Source of the DNA: Alphaproteobacteria bacterium
GTDB lineage: Bacteria; Pseudomonadota; Alphaproteobacteria; JAAEOK01
NCBI GenBank assembly: GCA_024244705.1
Contig: JAAEOK010000073.1
Coordinates: 62,001-126,000 of the forward strand
DNA: 64,000 nucleotides
Direction: 5' to 3'
How positions within the stretch are numbered: position 1 is the stretch's first letter; each line of letters opens with the position of its first letter. A program made the position numbers and the translations under genes. Below, piece by piece: positions 18,672 through 30,408 of the stretch. Below the pieces are notes generated by a model. It searched no databases and had not been told where the DNA came from. It worked only from the letters and a program-made list of their open reading frames with translations.

Positions 18672-19553
18672 ATGCCCGATCTAGCCGGATACCGCATCGG
18701 CGTCATCGGGCTCGGCCTGATGGGGCGGCCGGTGGCGGAACACCTGGCTGCCGCGGGCGCCGACCTGGTCATCCACAATCGCAGCCGCGCGGTGGTCGAG
18801 GCCCTGGCGGAAGCCGGCATGGCGCCGGCCGACAGCAGCCGTGAGGTGGCCGCGCGGTCGGACATCGTGATCCTCATGCTGCCCGATACGGAGACGGTCG
18901 ACGATCAATTGTTCGGCGCCGACGGCGTCGCCGCCAGCATTGGCGCGGGTTGCCTGGTCATCGACATGGGCACCACGGCGGTGATGGCGACCCGCGACTA
19001 CGCGGCCCGCATCGGGGCCACCGGCGCCGCCTATGTCGACGCCCCGGTCTCGGGCGGCCAGGTCGGCGCCGAGGCCGCCACCCTGACCATCATGGCCGGC
19101 GGCAGCGACGAGGATTTCGCGCGCGCGGCGCCACTGTTCGCCGTTCTCGGCCGCCACGTCACCCATGTCGGGGCGATCGGCGCCGGTCAGATCGCCAAGG
19201 CCGTCAATCAGGTCATCGTCGGCCTCTCCATCGGCGCCGTCGCGGAGGCGTTTGCGCTTGCCCGCGCGGCCGGCGTCGATCCCGAGAAGGTCCGCCAGGC
19301 GCTTGCCGGCGGCTTCGCCGAATCACGCGTCCTCGAGCTTCATGGCAAACGCATGACCGAGGGCGATTTCACCCCCGGTGGCCGCGCCGCGATCCAATGC
19401 AAGGACATGGCCCAGGCGCTCGATCTGGCCGCCGCCCTCGGCATCGAATTGCCGGCGACGGCGCTCAACCGCGAGCTTTACGAGCGCCTCATCGCGCAGG
19501 GCGACGGCGACCTCGACCACAGCGCGCTGATCCGCATCTACGGCGCGCGATAG
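18672..19553 (+). CDS. NAD(P)-dependent beta-hydroxyacid dehydrogenase (3-hydroxyisobutyrate dehydrogenase / tartronate semialdehyde reductase family)
   Basis: 293 residues. The Rossmann motif is IGVIGLGLMGRPVAEHL, the substrate-binding loop YVDAPVSGGQVGAEAATLTIMAGG, and the catalytic-Lys helix GAGQIAKAVNQVIVG. The substrate could be 3-hydroxyisobutyrate (valine breakdown), tartronate semialdehyde or a related acid; the sequence alone does not decide. Tartronate semialdehyde reductase would fit glyoxylate metabolism elsewhere in the genome. The start is ATG at 18672, just before the Rossmann strand; the frame upstream is an antisense-like shadow. Confidence 0.85.
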   Translation: MPDLAGYRIGVIGLGLMGRPVAEHLAAAGADLVIHNRSRAVVEALAEAGMAPADSSREVAARSDIVILMLPDTETVDDQLFGADGVAASIGAGCLVIDMGTTAVMATRDYAARIGATGAAYVDAPVSGGQVGAEAATLTIMAGGSDEDFARAAPLFAVLGRHVTHVGAIGAGQIAKAVNQVIVGLSIGAVAEAFALARAAGVDPEKVRQALAGGFAESRVLELHGKRMTEGDFTPGGRAAIQCKDMAQALDLAAALGIELPATALNRELYERLIAQGDGDLDHSALIRIYGAR

Positions 19554-19668
19554 TCGCGATAGGGGCGCTCGCCAGCGCCGCCGTCGCGACGCCGTCGTCA
19601 TAATCTCCATTGCAGTCGGCGCGGCGAACGCCATCTAAGAGGTCCCTCGACAAAGCGAGAATAAGGAC

Positions 19669-19860
19669 ATGCAAATTCAATCGAACACCGCTCAGCGGAT
19701 CGCGATCGTGATCGAGCAAAACAAATCGGGCAGTTGGAGCATCGCCGCCTACCTCGTCAAGGCCGATGGCAAGCGCGAGCGGCGTTCGCTGGGTGTGGTC
19801 GAGGATTATGGCCAGGCGGCCGACACGCTCGAGAAGGTTTGGGCCGAAATCACGCTTTAG
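19669..19860 (+). CDS. Small hypothetical protein
   Basis: 63 residues with no recognised family: 'IAIVIEQNKSGSWSIAAYLV' suggests an alternating strand pattern, then a charged turn and a C-terminal helix 'GQAADTLEKVWAEI'. It looks like a compact beta-alpha protein, possibly a DNA-binding or single-domain adaptor. GAATAAGGA lies upstream of the ATG. Moderately likely to be real, judging from codon use and the ribosome site. Confidence 0.5.
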   Translation: MQIQSNTAQRIAIVIEQNKSGSWSIAAYLVKADGKRERRSLGVVEDYGQAADTLEKVWAEITL

Positions 19861-19917
19861 CCCTGCGGGCGGCGACACGCGCCGGTCGCAATGCGGAGCG
19901 CCGGGCTTGGGCGGTCT

Positions 19918-21750
19918 TCAAACCCGTAGCCGACATTCGGCCGGATAAGTGTGGATCCGCGGCACGCGGCCGTCGCGCAGGCGCTCCTGAATGCGGGTCC
20001 AATAGGCCGACGTCATGAGGTCGCCGTGGACCTCCCGAAACAGCCGCCGCAGGTTGCGGTCGTCGATGCGGAGACCGACCTCCATCTCCTCCGGCAGAAA
20101 GACGAAGCCCTCCTCGAAGAACCAATCGGGCACGTCCTCCTCGCCGTCGATGCGGTCAAGGTTGGAGCGAATCTTGACCTCGGTCAGCGGCTCGATCGCG
20201 TCGTAATCGTAAAGATAGACTTTGAGGATCTTGCTGACCCCGTAATTGCGGCCGTCGAGGTCGCGGTTGAAAATATTCGCCGCCGCGTTGTTCTTGATGC
20301 ACTGGCCGAGGTTGCGGACAGCGGTTTCAGCGTCGGTCGGGGGCGCGGTTTCGAGGAATACCGGCAGCGGCGACATCTTCATCTGGACGATAAGATGGCG
20401 AAACACGACGTTGCCGAGATAGAGCGACACATTTTCGCTGGCCGCTACCAGCAGCTCTTCGAGCAGGGCGTCGGCGAAGAAGGCGCGCGGCAGGGTGACG
20501 TTGTAATAGACGATGTTGTCGAGCATGCTGCCGGTGCGGTTTATGTCGTGCACCCGCCGGTATTGACCAAGCACGGCATCGATCCCGGGGAATGTACCCC
20601 ACTTGTAGTTGGCGGTCGGTTTGTTGCGGATCACTTTGAGCACGAACTCCGACGACGGCGCCGAGAAACCGATGGCGACCGTGCCGGGAAAGCCGACGGC
20701 GCGGTCCATGCGTTCGTCCGCGCCGACGATCTGGCTTTCGATCTCGCGCATCACCGTCACCTTGCCGACATGGTTGAAGCCGATTGTCGAATAGTGAAGC
20801 CCAAGCGGACGCTTCGGCATCAGCCCATGCAGGAACCGCGACAATTCGTGATAGGCGTTGCAGGTGACATGGAAGTTGGCCAACGTCGAACTGAACAGGT
20901 ATTGCAGATGATCGCCGTCGAGGATGACGGCATCGACGAAGATGCCCTCGCCCTCGTTGAGCAGGGCGATCGCCAACGGCACCGGGTCGGCATTCTGACG
21001 GTCGATGCGGCCGACGATATAGGCGCCCCGGTTGCGGTAAAACCCCGCGTCGATGATGCGAATTGCCACGATCCCGACCCCGTCCGCCGCCGGCAGGCCG
21101 AGGGTCGCGTCGATACGCTCGGCGATACGCGCGGCGTCGCCGGCGAGATCGCCGTAGGGGACGGTGAAATCGGGCACTTGTAGAATGGCGGCCACGGTTT
21201 CGGGCAACACCGAAGGGCCGCCGGGAAACTCACGCAGAATCTCGGTTGGCGGGAGCGCCGCGTCGCCCGCCGCGCCATAGGTGTATTCCACCGCCTTCCA
21301 TTGATCCTGATAGATCTTTCGCCGCACCGAACTGAGGAAGGCAAAGGCGACGTCGGCCTGGTAGTGGCCGGCGATCAGCGCCAGGTAGGCGCGCTCGACC
21401 TCCTCCCAGAACGCGTCGCGGCTTTCGACCTCGCGGCAGAACAGTTTGAGCAGCGGCGCCAGGCGCGAGATGCTGCGGGTATAGATGATCAGCCGCTCGC
21501 GGCTGATATCGATGGAGCGCGTCCAGTCCATGTTTTCGAATGCCGCCTTGGCGGCCGCCGGCATGGCCCGCGAGCGGGCGTAGTAATCGCCGAAGACATC
21601 GAAGATGAGGGCCGCGATCAGCGCCACCTTCTCGGGTTCCGATCGCGCCTGCTCGAGCGCCCGCAGCCGTTCCGGATCGACGCCGACATCCCACAGGTCG
21701 GCCTCCTCGTCGGTGGGTGCGGCGGCATTGGGCGGCGGGGCTAGGTTCAT
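19918..21750 (-). CDS. aceK: Isocitrate dehydrogenase kinase/phosphatase
   Basis: 610-residue bifunctional enzyme that phosphorylates and dephosphorylates isocitrate dehydrogenase, steering carbon between the TCA cycle and the glyoxylate shunt. It has the family blocks 'YYARSRAMPAAAKAAFENMDW', 'YHELSRFLHGLMPKRPLG', 'LKVIRNKPTANYKWGTFPG' and 'DVPDWFFEEGFVFLPEE'. The start is ATG at 21750, matching the usual short acidic N-terminus. In enterics aceK follows aceBA; here it stands alone, 100 bases from a divergent membrane protein gene. Confidence 0.95.
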   Translation of the reverse strand: MNLAPPPNAAAPTDEEADLWDVGVDPERLRALEQARSEPEKVALIAALIFDVFGDYYARSRAMPAAAKAAFENMDWTRSIDISRERLIIYTRSISRLAPLLKLFCREVESRDAFWEEVERAYLALIAGHYQADVAFAFLSSVRRKIYQDQWKAVEYTYGAAGDAALPPTEILREFPGGPSVLPETVAAILQVPDFTVPYGDLAGDAARIAERIDATLGLPAADGVGIVAIRIIDAGFYRNRGAYIVGRIDRQNADPVPLAIALLNEGEGIFVDAVILDGDHLQYLFSSTLANFHVTCNAYHELSRFLHGLMPKRPLGLHYSTIGFNHVGKVTVMREIESQIVGADERMDRAVGFPGTVAIGFSAPSSEFVLKVIRNKPTANYKWGTFPGIDAVLGQYRRVHDINRTGSMLDNIVYYNVTLPRAFFADALLEELLVAASENVSLYLGNVVFRHLIVQMKMSPLPVFLETAPPTDAETAVRNLGQCIKNNAAANIFNRDLDGRNYGVSKILKVYLYDYDAIEPLTEVKIRSNLDRIDGEEDVPDWFFEEGFVFLPEEMEVGLRIDDRNLRRLFREVHGDLMTSAYWTRIQERLRDGRVPRIHTYPAECRLRV

Positions 21751-21850
21751 CGGCGCGACACCATTGGAGTTCGCACGTGGTCGGAACGCAGTATGGGTCA
21801 GGGGATGGCCGCTTGTCAGCACCCGCCGCTTGCCGTAAGACCCGCGCACC

Positions 21851-22936
21851 ATGGACACGGTCACCCAATTCGCGCTCGGCGCCGCGGTCGGCGCGGCGGT
21901 GCTGGGGCGCCGCCTCGGACCGCGCAAGGCGGTGGTGGTCGGCGGCATACTCGGCTCACTGCCCGATCTCGACGTGTTCTATCCGTTCGACGGTCCGATC
22001 GACGCCTTCGTCCTTCACCGTGGCCCGACACATTCGCTGGTCGTCCAGGCGGCGGCGACCCCGCTGCTCGGCGAGGCCCTGGTGCGACTGTTTCGCGGCC
22101 TCCGCGATGGGCGGCTGGTGACCTATGCCGCGGTCTATCTGTGCCTCGCCACCCACGCCCTGCTCGACGCGCTGACCGTTTATGGGACGCGCCTCTTTTG
22201 GCCTCTGTGGAACGAGCCGATCGGAACCGGCTCGGTTTTCATCATCGACCCGCTATATACCATCCCGCTTCTGGTCGCCGTCGTCTGGGCCCTCTGCCTG
22301 GGCGCGTGGACAGCGCGTTTCGGCCGCGTCCTGGTGGCGGCGCTCGTCGTGTCGACCGGATATCTCGCCTGGGGCCTCGCCGCCCAACGGATTTCCGCCG
22401 ATCGCGCCGCGGCCGAACTGCACGAGGCGGGGATCAGCACCGAACGTCTGCTGGCGACGGCAACGCCCTTCAATTCGCTCTTGTGGCGCGTGATTGCCGT
22501 CGACGAGGGCCGCTATTTCAATCTCTATGTCCCGATCCTGGCCGATAGCGATGACATTGCGATCTATGCCCATCGGCGCCTGGACGTCGGCACGCCCTGC
22601 CTCGACGCCAACGACGGCGCGACTCGTCTGGCCCGCTTCAGCAAGGGATTCTATCGGGCGGATATCGTCGACGGCGCCGTCGTCGTGTCGGACTTGCGCA
22701 TGGGGCTTACGCCGAATTACGCGTTCCGCTTCATGGTCGCGGAAATCCGCGGCGGCGTCATGCGATCGGTACCGCCCCAGCGCGTCGACGACGCGCGTCA
22801 GGCCGACGGCGATATCGAATGGCTTCTGGCGGGGCTCGCCGGGAACAGCATAGAGCGGCCTGCGGAGAGTGCGGCCATTGTCGCGAGGGGCATGCGGGTG
22901 GCCAGCACCGAGGTCGAATTCACCTCGAGTTGTTAG
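21851..22936 (+). CDS. YdjM-family membrane-bound metal-dependent hydrolase
   Basis: 361 residues. The N-terminal half is the YdjM-like domain with conserved 'MDTVTQFALGAAVG', 'GSLPDLDVFY', 'HRGPTHSLVV' and 'THALLDALTVYGTRLFWP': Asp and His residues for metal in four to five membrane helices. A soluble C-terminal half (from about 190) is variable. Relatives include an SOS-induced inner-membrane protein in E. coli and appear linked to lipid metabolism, but the reaction is unproven. The stop is followed 3 bases later by the methyltransferase gene. Confidence 0.82.
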   Translation: MDTVTQFALGAAVGAAVLGRRLGPRKAVVVGGILGSLPDLDVFYPFDGPIDAFVLHRGPTHSLVVQAAATPLLGEALVRLFRGLRDGRLVTYAAVYLCLATHALLDALTVYGTRLFWPLWNEPIGTGSVFIIDPLYTIPLLVAVVWALCLGAWTARFGRVLVAALVVSTGYLAWGLAAQRISADRAAAELHEAGISTERLLATATPFNSLLWRVIAVDEGRYFNLYVPILADSDDIAIYAHRRLDVGTPCLDANDGATRLARFSKGFYRADIVDGAVVVSDLRMGLTPNYAFRFMVAEIRGGVMRSVPPQRVDDARQADGDIEWLLAGLAGNSIERPAESAAIVARGMRVASTEVEFTSSC

Positions 22937-22939
22937 GCC

Positions 22940-23437
22940 TTGAGCCGCCCGGCCCAATTCAACGCGATCGTCGCCGGGCTCGAACTCAGGGGCCTCGATC
23001 TGCTGGATATCGGTTGCGGTAGCGGTGAGTTCGCGCCCGCCCTGATCCGCGATCACGGCGCCGGCCGCGTCGCCGGGGTCGACGAACGACGGGAACTGAT
23101 CGACCGCGCCCTCGCGCGTGCCGCCGAAAGCGGGCTCGAAGCACGGCTGTCGTTCCGACTTCTCGAAGGCGGCGGGTTGCCGTTCGCCGCGCTTTCCTTC
23201 GATGCCATTCTGGTCAGGGATCGCCCGATCGGTGCCGGCGAAGCCGCGGTATCGCTGGCCGAAATGCGGCGCGTCCTCAGGCCCGGCGGCATTGTGGCCG
23301 GATTCGGATGCCGTGGCACGACCGACCCGTCGTCAATCGTCAGCCAGTTGGAACAAGCCGGGTTCGCCGACGTCGAAGTACGCGGTCAGGACCCTGCGGG
23401 TCACAGCGTCGTCCGCGCCTACGCGCGGATGTATTGA
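22940..23437 (+). CDS. Small SAM-dependent methyltransferase (class I)
   Basis: 165 residues with the class I motif LLDIGCGSGEFAPALI, motif II acid 'AGVDERRELIDRA', and a post-motif 'MRRVLRPGGIVAGFG'. It has only a short C-terminal cap, so the target is likely small. The start is TTG at 22940, three bases after the upstream stop, which fits translational coupling with the YdjM-like gene; no better start lies nearby. Confidence 0.75.
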   Translation: MSRPAQFNAIVAGLELRGLDLLDIGCGSGEFAPALIRDHGAGRVAGVDERRELIDRALARAAESGLEARLSFRLLEGGGLPFAALSFDAILVRDRPIGAGEAAVSLAEMRRVLRPGGIVAGFGCRGTTDPSSIVSQLEQAGFADVEVRGQDPAGHSVVRAYARMY

Positions 23438-23486
23438 CCCACCGCGCTGCCGATTTCGCTCCAGCCGGCCGAACTCAGACAAAAAA

Positions 23487-23510
23487 GGGGCCGCCCCGAA
23501 GGACGGCCCC
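23487..23510 (-). terminator. Intrinsic terminator of groESL
   Basis: A GC-rich inverted repeat (GGGGCCGTCC / GGGCGGCCCC on the minus strand, TTC loop) followed by TTTTTT, 30 bases past the groEL stop. It also lies just after the convergent methyltransferase gene. Confidence 0.88.
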
Positions 23511-23539
23511 GATTTCCGTAGGCGCCGGATGGCTTGGAC

Positions 23540-25536
<1,997 letters not shown>

Positions 25537-25584
25537 GTTTTAACCTCCGTAACGACTTGGATTGTCGCAAATTTCAGGAATGTG

Positions 25585-25611
25585 CTAGCACTCTAGCAAC
25601 ATGAGTGCCAG
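25585..25611. promoter_or_regulatory. CIRCE element (HrcA operator)
   Basis: CTAGCACTC-N9-GAGTGCCAG, matching TTAGCACTC-N9-GAGTGCTAA with the exact 9-base spacer and one mismatch at the outer end of each arm plus one further change. It lies about 50-75 bases upstream of the groES ATG. HrcA binds here to repress groESL until heat or misfolding stress. Confidence 0.92.
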
Positions 25612-25612
25612 G

Positions 25613-25641
25613 CATGTAGGCAGACCACCAGTCTATGTCAA
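25613..25641 (-). promoter_or_regulatory. groESL promoter candidate
   Basis: On the minus strand a consensus TTGACA (25636-25641), a 17-base spacer, then TACATG as a weak -10. The CIRCE element begins right after it, so bound HrcA would cover the start of transcription. Confidence 0.55.
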
Positions 25642-25800
25642 GCGCAGCGGTCGGAAAAAAAGTGGCCGGGCCCGACCGAATTTGGCAGCAGCGCCAGTAG
25701 ATCGCTGCTAATACCTTGAATCATAACAATTTTTTATTGCGCGCAGCGATCGGGTCGAGGCAAACTCTGAGCATCGATAGGGAACAGAGGAGGTTTCTCG

Positions 25801-26064
25801 ATGGCCGATCTCGAACGCCAGTTGCGCGATTATCGCCTGACCACCGCCGAGATCCTTTATCACATGCCCGATTTCCCGACCGTGTTGCAAACCTTCGTTT
25901 GGCAGCACTACGACCTGGCGCCGCGCTTCCCGGTGCTCAGCCGCTTCCTCACCTACTGGACCGAAAACCTCGACGGACCCCTGCATTCGGTTCGAGTGGC
26001 CAGCGCGGATCTCATAACCCCGGCGGAAATGCGCTTCCTCGACGGCGAATTTCGATTGCATTGA
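25801..26064 (+). CDS. usg: Usg-family protein
   Basis: 87-residue protein of the Usg family, common in Alphaproteobacteria and often near trp genes. Conserved blocks are 'YRLTTAEILYHMPDFP', 'LQTFVWQHYDLAPRFPVL' and 'GPLHSVRVASADLITP'. No enzymatic or regulatory role is established. AGGAGG sits seven bases before the ATG. It is isolated here between groESL and the reductase gene. Confidence 0.85.
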   Translation: MADLERQLRDYRLTTAEILYHMPDFPTVLQTFVWQHYDLAPRFPVLSRFLTYWTENLDGPLHSVRVASADLITPAEMRFLDGEFRLH

Positions 26065-26104
26065 ACGCGACCAGGCGATTCGCCGACCGCGCGACGACCC
26101 CAGG

Positions 26105-27259
26105 TTAGATGTCGAGTTCGACGTGGGTCCTGGGGCGCGAACAACAGATCAGAACCTCGCCCGCCTTGGGCTCGTCCAGAGGCTCCTCGACATACTCGAC
26201 CTCGCCCGACACCAGCCGGCATTGACAGGTGTTGCAAACCCCGGCGCGACAGCTGAACTCCGGCTCCAAGGAATGGGATTCGGCCAATTCGAGCAACGTT
26301 CCGGCGGAGTCCTTCCACGACACCGTAATTCCGGCCCTGAGGAAGGTCACCAGGGGGCCGGACGCCGGGGGCTCGACCGCCGCCGCGGCGACCGCGGCGG
26401 CGACCGGTGTCGGCTGTTCTTCGCCCGGCGCCACTCGGTCATGACCATCGACCACCGCCGGTGCCGCGTCGGACCGCTCGTCGCGCTCGATTATCAGTGT
26501 CGCCGGGCCGAAGAACTCGAACCGGACGCGATCGTTGTGAACGCCCAGCGATCGCAGGATCTCGTAGATCGCTTTCATGAACGGAGACGGGCCGCAGATA
26601 TAGAACTCGTAATCGTCGAGCGGCAGCAATTTCTGGAGCAGGTCGCGGGTGACGATGCCTTCGCTGTCGAAGCGGCCTTCCGCGACGTCGGCCTGGTCGG
26701 GAAAGCGATAGCAGAAATGGGTATGGATCCGTGGCGAGCGCGCGGCGACGGCGCGGACTTCATCGGCCATGGCATGGACGCGGCCGTTGTCGCAGGCATG
26801 GACGAACCAGACATCGCGCTCGCCCTCATCGGCTAGCGCATGGAGCATGCTCACGGTCGGCGTCAAACCGACACCACCGCTCAACAGGACCACCGGCCGC
26901 GTGCTGTTCTCTTCAAGGACGAACTGGCCGCGCGGCGCATGGGCGACGAGGCCGGCGCCGGCATCGATCGCACCATGGAGGTGGTGGGAAACGAGCCCCG
27001 GCGGAAAGTGCGCCCGATCGAGCGGCGCGTCCTCGCGCTTGACGGTGATGCGATAGTGGTCGCGCTCATCGGGCGCGTTGGACAGGCTGTATTGGCGAAT
27101 CTCTGCGTCGTCGCGACCGTCGAACACGACTTCGAAAGTGAGGAACTGTCCGGCCTTGAACGGATCAAGTGGCCCGCCGTCTTCGGCTTCGAGGTAAAAC
27201 GAGGCGATAACCTCGCTCTCCTGAACCTTTCGGACGACCCTGTATCGCCGTGCGCTCAT
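26105..27259 (-). CDS. Ferredoxin-NAD(P)H reductase with C-terminal plant-type 2Fe-2S domain
   Basis: 384 residues in three parts. An FAD domain carries RQYSLSNAP, and an NAD-binding domain carries 'VVLLSGGVGLTPTVSML' and 'YICGPSPFMKAIYEIL'. After an Ala-rich linker near residues 285-300 comes a 2Fe-2S domain with CRAGVCNTCQ and a distal Cys. This is the electron-transfer module of Rieske oxygenases and of globin-less flavohaemoglobin-like reductases. AGGAGG lies just upstream of the ATG. No oxygenase is beside it; the only Rieske trace in the window is a broken tail at 43.8 kb. It faces the hut genes, on the same strand as hutH but about 90 bases after it. Confidence 0.88.
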   Translation of the reverse strand: MSARRYRVVRKVQESEVIASFYLEAEDGGPLDPFKAGQFLTFEVVFDGRDDAEIRQYSLSNAPDERDHYRITVKREDAPLDRAHFPPGLVSHHLHGAIDAGAGLVAHAPRGQFVLEENSTRPVVLLSGGVGLTPTVSMLHALADEGERDVWFVHACDNGRVHAMADEVRAVAARSPRIHTHFCYRFPDQADVAEGRFDSEGIVTRDLLQKLLPLDDYEFYICGPSPFMKAIYEILRSLGVHNDRVRFEFFGPATLIIERDERSDAAPAVVDGHDRVAPGEEQPTPVAAAVAAAAVEPPASGPLVTFLRAGITVSWKDSAGTLLELAESHSLEPEFSCRAGVCNTCQCRLVSGEVEYVEEPLDEPKAGEVLICCSRPRTHVELDI

Positions 27260-27348
27260 TTGCCTCCTCCCGCCACCCGGCGGCTGGTCACCGCCGCGGT
27301 CCCGCGGAATGTGCTTTTATGAGCCCGCGCGGCGCACTGCAAGAGGTT

Positions 27349-28884
27349 CTATGCGGCGCCCTCGATATAGGCGGCCACGCGCGCGCCGAAGGCGCCGGCG
27401 GCGATCAGCGCGGCGACCGCTTCGAGGTCGGGCTGGAAGTAGCGGTCGCGGTCCCACATCGAGACCGCCTTGCGAATGGTGGCGTGGGCTTCCTCCAGGA
27501 CCGCGTTCGACCGCATCGGGCGGCGCAGATCGATGCCCTGGGCGGCGGCCAGCATTTCCACCGCCAGCACATATCGCGTGTTGTCGTTCATCTCGGTCAG
27601 GCGGCGGGCGGCGAAAGTCGCCATGCTGACATGGTCCTCCTGATTGGCCGAGGTCGGCAGGCTATCGACGCTGGCCGGATGGGCGAGCGACTTGTTCTCG
27701 CTGGCGAGCGCGGCCGCCGTGACCTGGGCGATCATGAAGCCGGAGTTCAATCCGGCATCCTCGACCAAGAAGGCGGGCAACTCGCTGAGGCTCGAATCGA
27801 TGAGCAGCGCCATCCGCCGTTCGGACAGAGCACCGATCTCGGCGATCGCCAGGGCCAAATTGTCGGCCGCCATCGCCACCGGTTCGGCATGAAAATTTCC
27901 AGCCGATAGAATCAGATCGCGGTCGGCGAAGACGAGCGGATTGTCGGACACCGCGTTGGCCTCGATTTCGAGGCCGGCGGCGACCCGGCGCATCTGGTCG
28001 AAACAGGCGCCCATGACCTGGGGCTGGCAGCGCAGCGAGTAGGGATCCTGGACGCGGTCGCAATCGGCATGCGACTTGTGGATCTCGCTGTCGCCGAGAA
28101 GCTCGCGGTAGATTCGGGCGGCCTCGATCTGGCCCTTCTGCCCACGGATGAGGTGGATCTCCGCATCGAACGGGACGCGGCTGCCGAGGGCGGCCTCGAC
28201 GGTCATGCTACCGGCAACGAAGGCGGCGTCCAGATTGCGCGTGGCATCGAACAAAGCCTTGAGCGCCAGCGCGGTCGAGACCTGGGTGCCGTTGATCAGC
28301 GCGAGGCCTTCCTTGGCCTCGAGGACGAGCGGCGACAATCCGGCCGCTTCCAGCGCCGGCCGGCTGTCCAACAGAGCGCCGTCGACGCGGACCCGGCCCT
28401 CGCCGATCAACGGCAGGGAGAGGTGGGCCAGCGGCGCGAGATCGCCCGAGGCGCCGACCGAGCCCTTGGCCGGCACCGCCGGATAAATGCCCCTCTCGAC
28501 CATCGCCATCAGCAGCGCGACGATTTCCGGGCGCATGCCGGAATAGCCACGGGCAAGCGAATTGACCTTGAGCACCATGATCAGACGGACAACGGCGTCA
28601 TCCAACAGCGGTCCCACTCCGGTCGCATGGGACAATAGGAGGTTGCGCTGCAATTCACGGAGCTGGCTGGTGTCGATCCGCGTCTTGGCGAGGCGGCCGA
28701 AACCGGTGTTGACGCCGTAGGCGACGCCGCCGCTCTCGATGACGCCGGTGACGATCGCCCGCGCTGCCCGGATCGCGTCCCAGGCGGTTTCGGCCAAATC
28801 GATCGCATGCGGGCCATCGTAGACTGCGCGAAGTTGGGCCAGGGTGAGGTCTCCGGGCGCGAGGTAAAGAGTGGGTTTCGCCAT
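27349..28884 (-). CDS. hutH: Histidine ammonia-lyase
   Basis: First step of histidine breakdown: histidine to urocanate and ammonia. The 511-residue protein has the MIO cofactor-forming Ala-Ser-Gly in '[14 protein letters not shown]', the upstream '[11 protein letters not shown]' with the catalytic Tyr, and '[26 protein letters not shown]'. It lies four bases after hutF on the minus strand, so the two are co-transcribed from the hutF-hutI divergent promoter. Confidence 0.97.
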   Translation of the reverse strand: MAKPTLYLAPGDLTLAQLRAVYDGPHAIDLAETAWDAIRAARAIVTGVIESGGVAYGVNTGFGRLAKTRIDTSQLRELQRNLLLSHATGVGPLLDDAVVRLIMVLKVNSLARGYSGMRPEIVALLMAMVERGIYPAVPAKGSVGASGDLAPLAHLSLPLIGEGRVRVDGALLDSRPALEAAGLSPLVLEAKEGLALINGTQVSTALALKALFDATRNLDAAFVAGSMTVEAALGSRVPFDAEIHLIRGQKGQIEAARIYRELLGDSEIHKSHADCDRVQDPYSLRCQPQVMGACFDQMRRVAAGLEIEANAVSDNPLVFADRDLILSAGNFHAEPVAMAADNLALAIAEIGALSERRMALLIDSSLSELPAFLVEDAGLNSGFMIAQVTAAALASENKSLAHPASVDSLPTSANQEDHVSMATFAARRLTEMNDNTRYVLAVEMLAAAQGIDLRRPMRSNAVLEEAHATIRKAVSMWDRDRYFQPDLEAVAALIAAGAFGARVAAYIEGAA

Positions 28885-28888
28885 GTCG

Positions 28889-30253
28889 TTATCCTGCCAA
28901 TTGATCGAGCGTCCGCCGAAAGCGGTCCGCTATCTTCGCTTCGTCGTGGTGGCATCCGTCACGGATGACCTGTTTGCCGCCGACAAAGACATCGCGCACC
29001 AAATTGCGATTGCCGGAAAATATCCAGCTGTCGAGCAGCGCATTGTCGGTGCGGCCATAGAGCAGCGGGTCGCCGCTATCGACGACGATCAAATCGGCGC
29101 GATAGCCGGAAGCGATGGCGCCGACCTTGCGGCCGCAGGCCTGTGCGCCGCCCGCTATGGCGCCGGTAAAGATCGTGGATCCGGTACTCCGACGCGGCCC
29201 TCCGGCGAGCACATTGCGGGCATGGAGAGCGAGCCGCTGGCCATATTCGAGCCATCGCAGCTCCTCGACCGGGCTGACCGAGATCTGGCTGTCGGAGCCG
29301 ATGCCAAAGCGACCGCCTGATTCCAAGAACGGGCGCGCGTTGAAAAAGCCGTCGCCGAGATTGGCTTCGGTGGTCGGGCAGAGGCCGGCGACGGCGCCGC
29401 TCTGCGCGAGACCCCTGGTCTCATCATCGGTCATGTGGGTGGCGTGGACCAGGCACCACCGCCGGTCGATCGCGAAATGATTGAGCAGCCAGTCGACCGG
29501 CCATTGTCCCGACCAGTCGAGACAATCGGCGACTTCCTTCTTCTGTTCGGCGATGTGGATATGGACCGGGCCGCTGCCGTCGGCGTCGAACCCGGCCAGG
29601 ACATCGTCGAGCAGCTCAGCGGTGATGGCGCGGAGCGAATGGAGCGCGATGCCGACCGCCGTATTCGCGTCGTCCGCGCTTGCCGCGCGCAGCCGCCTGA
29701 CAATGTCGAGGAACCGCGACGCGTCGTTGAGGAACCGCCGCTGACCGGGCTGCGCCGCCGCCGCGCCGAAACCGCCGTACTGATAGAGCACCGGAAGTGC
29801 GGTAAAGCCGATCCCCACCATGCGTGCCGCGCTCAACGTCCGCAGCGACATCTCCGCCACGTCGTCATAGGGCTCGCCGTCCGGACCGTGGTGCAAATAC
29901 TGGAACTCGGCGACGCTGGTATATCCGGATTTCAACATCTCGAGGTAGAGCTGGGCCGCGATCGCTTCGAGCTGATCGGGCGTGAGCCGTTCGAGCATGC
30001 CGTACATGACCTCGCGCCAGGTCCAAAAACTGTCGGCGCTGTCGCCCGAGCGCTCGGCCAGACCGGCCATCGCGCGCTGGTGGGCGTGGGAGTGAAGATT
30101 GGGGACGCCGGGCAGGGCCGCGCCGGCGATCCGTTCGCCGCCACTCGCGCCGGGCTGCACCGTCGCAATATCGCCGTCGTCGTCGAAGGTCACGGCGACA
30201 TCGTCAGCCCAGCCGTCGGGCAACAACGCGCGCGCGCAGAGGATCGTGGTCAC
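28889..30253 (-). CDS. hutF: Formimidoylglutamate deiminase
   Basis: Hydrolyses N-formimino-glutamate to N-formyl-glutamate and ammonia, the two-step branch of the histidine pathway that needs HutG afterwards. About 454 residues of the amidohydrolase superfamily, with the metal-binding HSHAHQRAM, 'HIAEQKKEV', '[11 protein letters not shown]' and '[25 protein letters not shown]'. A GTG at 30253 with GGGAGG a few bases before it is preferred over the GTG at 30265. No hutG is visible, so N-formylglutamate amidohydrolase must lie elsewhere. Confidence 0.95.
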   Translation of the reverse strand: MTTILCARALLPDGWADDVAVTFDDDGDIATVQPGASGGERIAGAALPGVPNLHSHAHQRAMAGLAERSGDSADSFWTWREVMYGMLERLTPDQLEAIAAQLYLEMLKSGYTSVAEFQYLHHGPDGEPYDDVAEMSLRTLSAARMVGIGFTALPVLYQYGGFGAAAAQPGQRRFLNDASRFLDIVRRLRAASADDANTAVGIALHSLRAITAELLDDVLAGFDADGSGPVHIHIAEQKKEVADCLDWSGQWPVDWLLNHFAIDRRWCLVHATHMTDDETRGLAQSGAVAGLCPTTEANLGDGFFNARPFLESGGRFGIGSDSQISVSPVEELRWLEYGQRLALHARNVLAGGPRRSTGSTIFTGAIAGGAQACGRKVGAIASGYRADLIVVDSGDPLLYGRTDNALLDSWIFSGNRNLVRDVFVGGKQVIRDGCHHDEAKIADRFRRTLDQLAG

Positions 30254-30329
30254 ATTCCCTCCCACCCGGTGGCGGCCGGGCGGCCGCGACCGAAAGTCAG
30301 CAAAAGTGCGCCCTGTTTACACCTCATTA

Positions 30330-30343
30330 CATGTATAGACAAG
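30330..30343. promoter_or_regulatory. HutC operator candidate
   Basis: CATGTATAGACAAG, an imperfect palindrome (5 of 7 paired positions) of the TGTAT-ACA class bound by HutC. It lies in the AT-rich centre of the 155-base divergent hutF-hutI region. HutC releases such sites when urocanate binds, which would control both arms of the cluster together. Confidence 0.5.
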
Positions 30344-30408
30344 TCGGAACCAGTGCGCTATTCATTGAGCTTGCCCGATACCGCGCCAACCCGAACCCGA
30401 GATACCAC

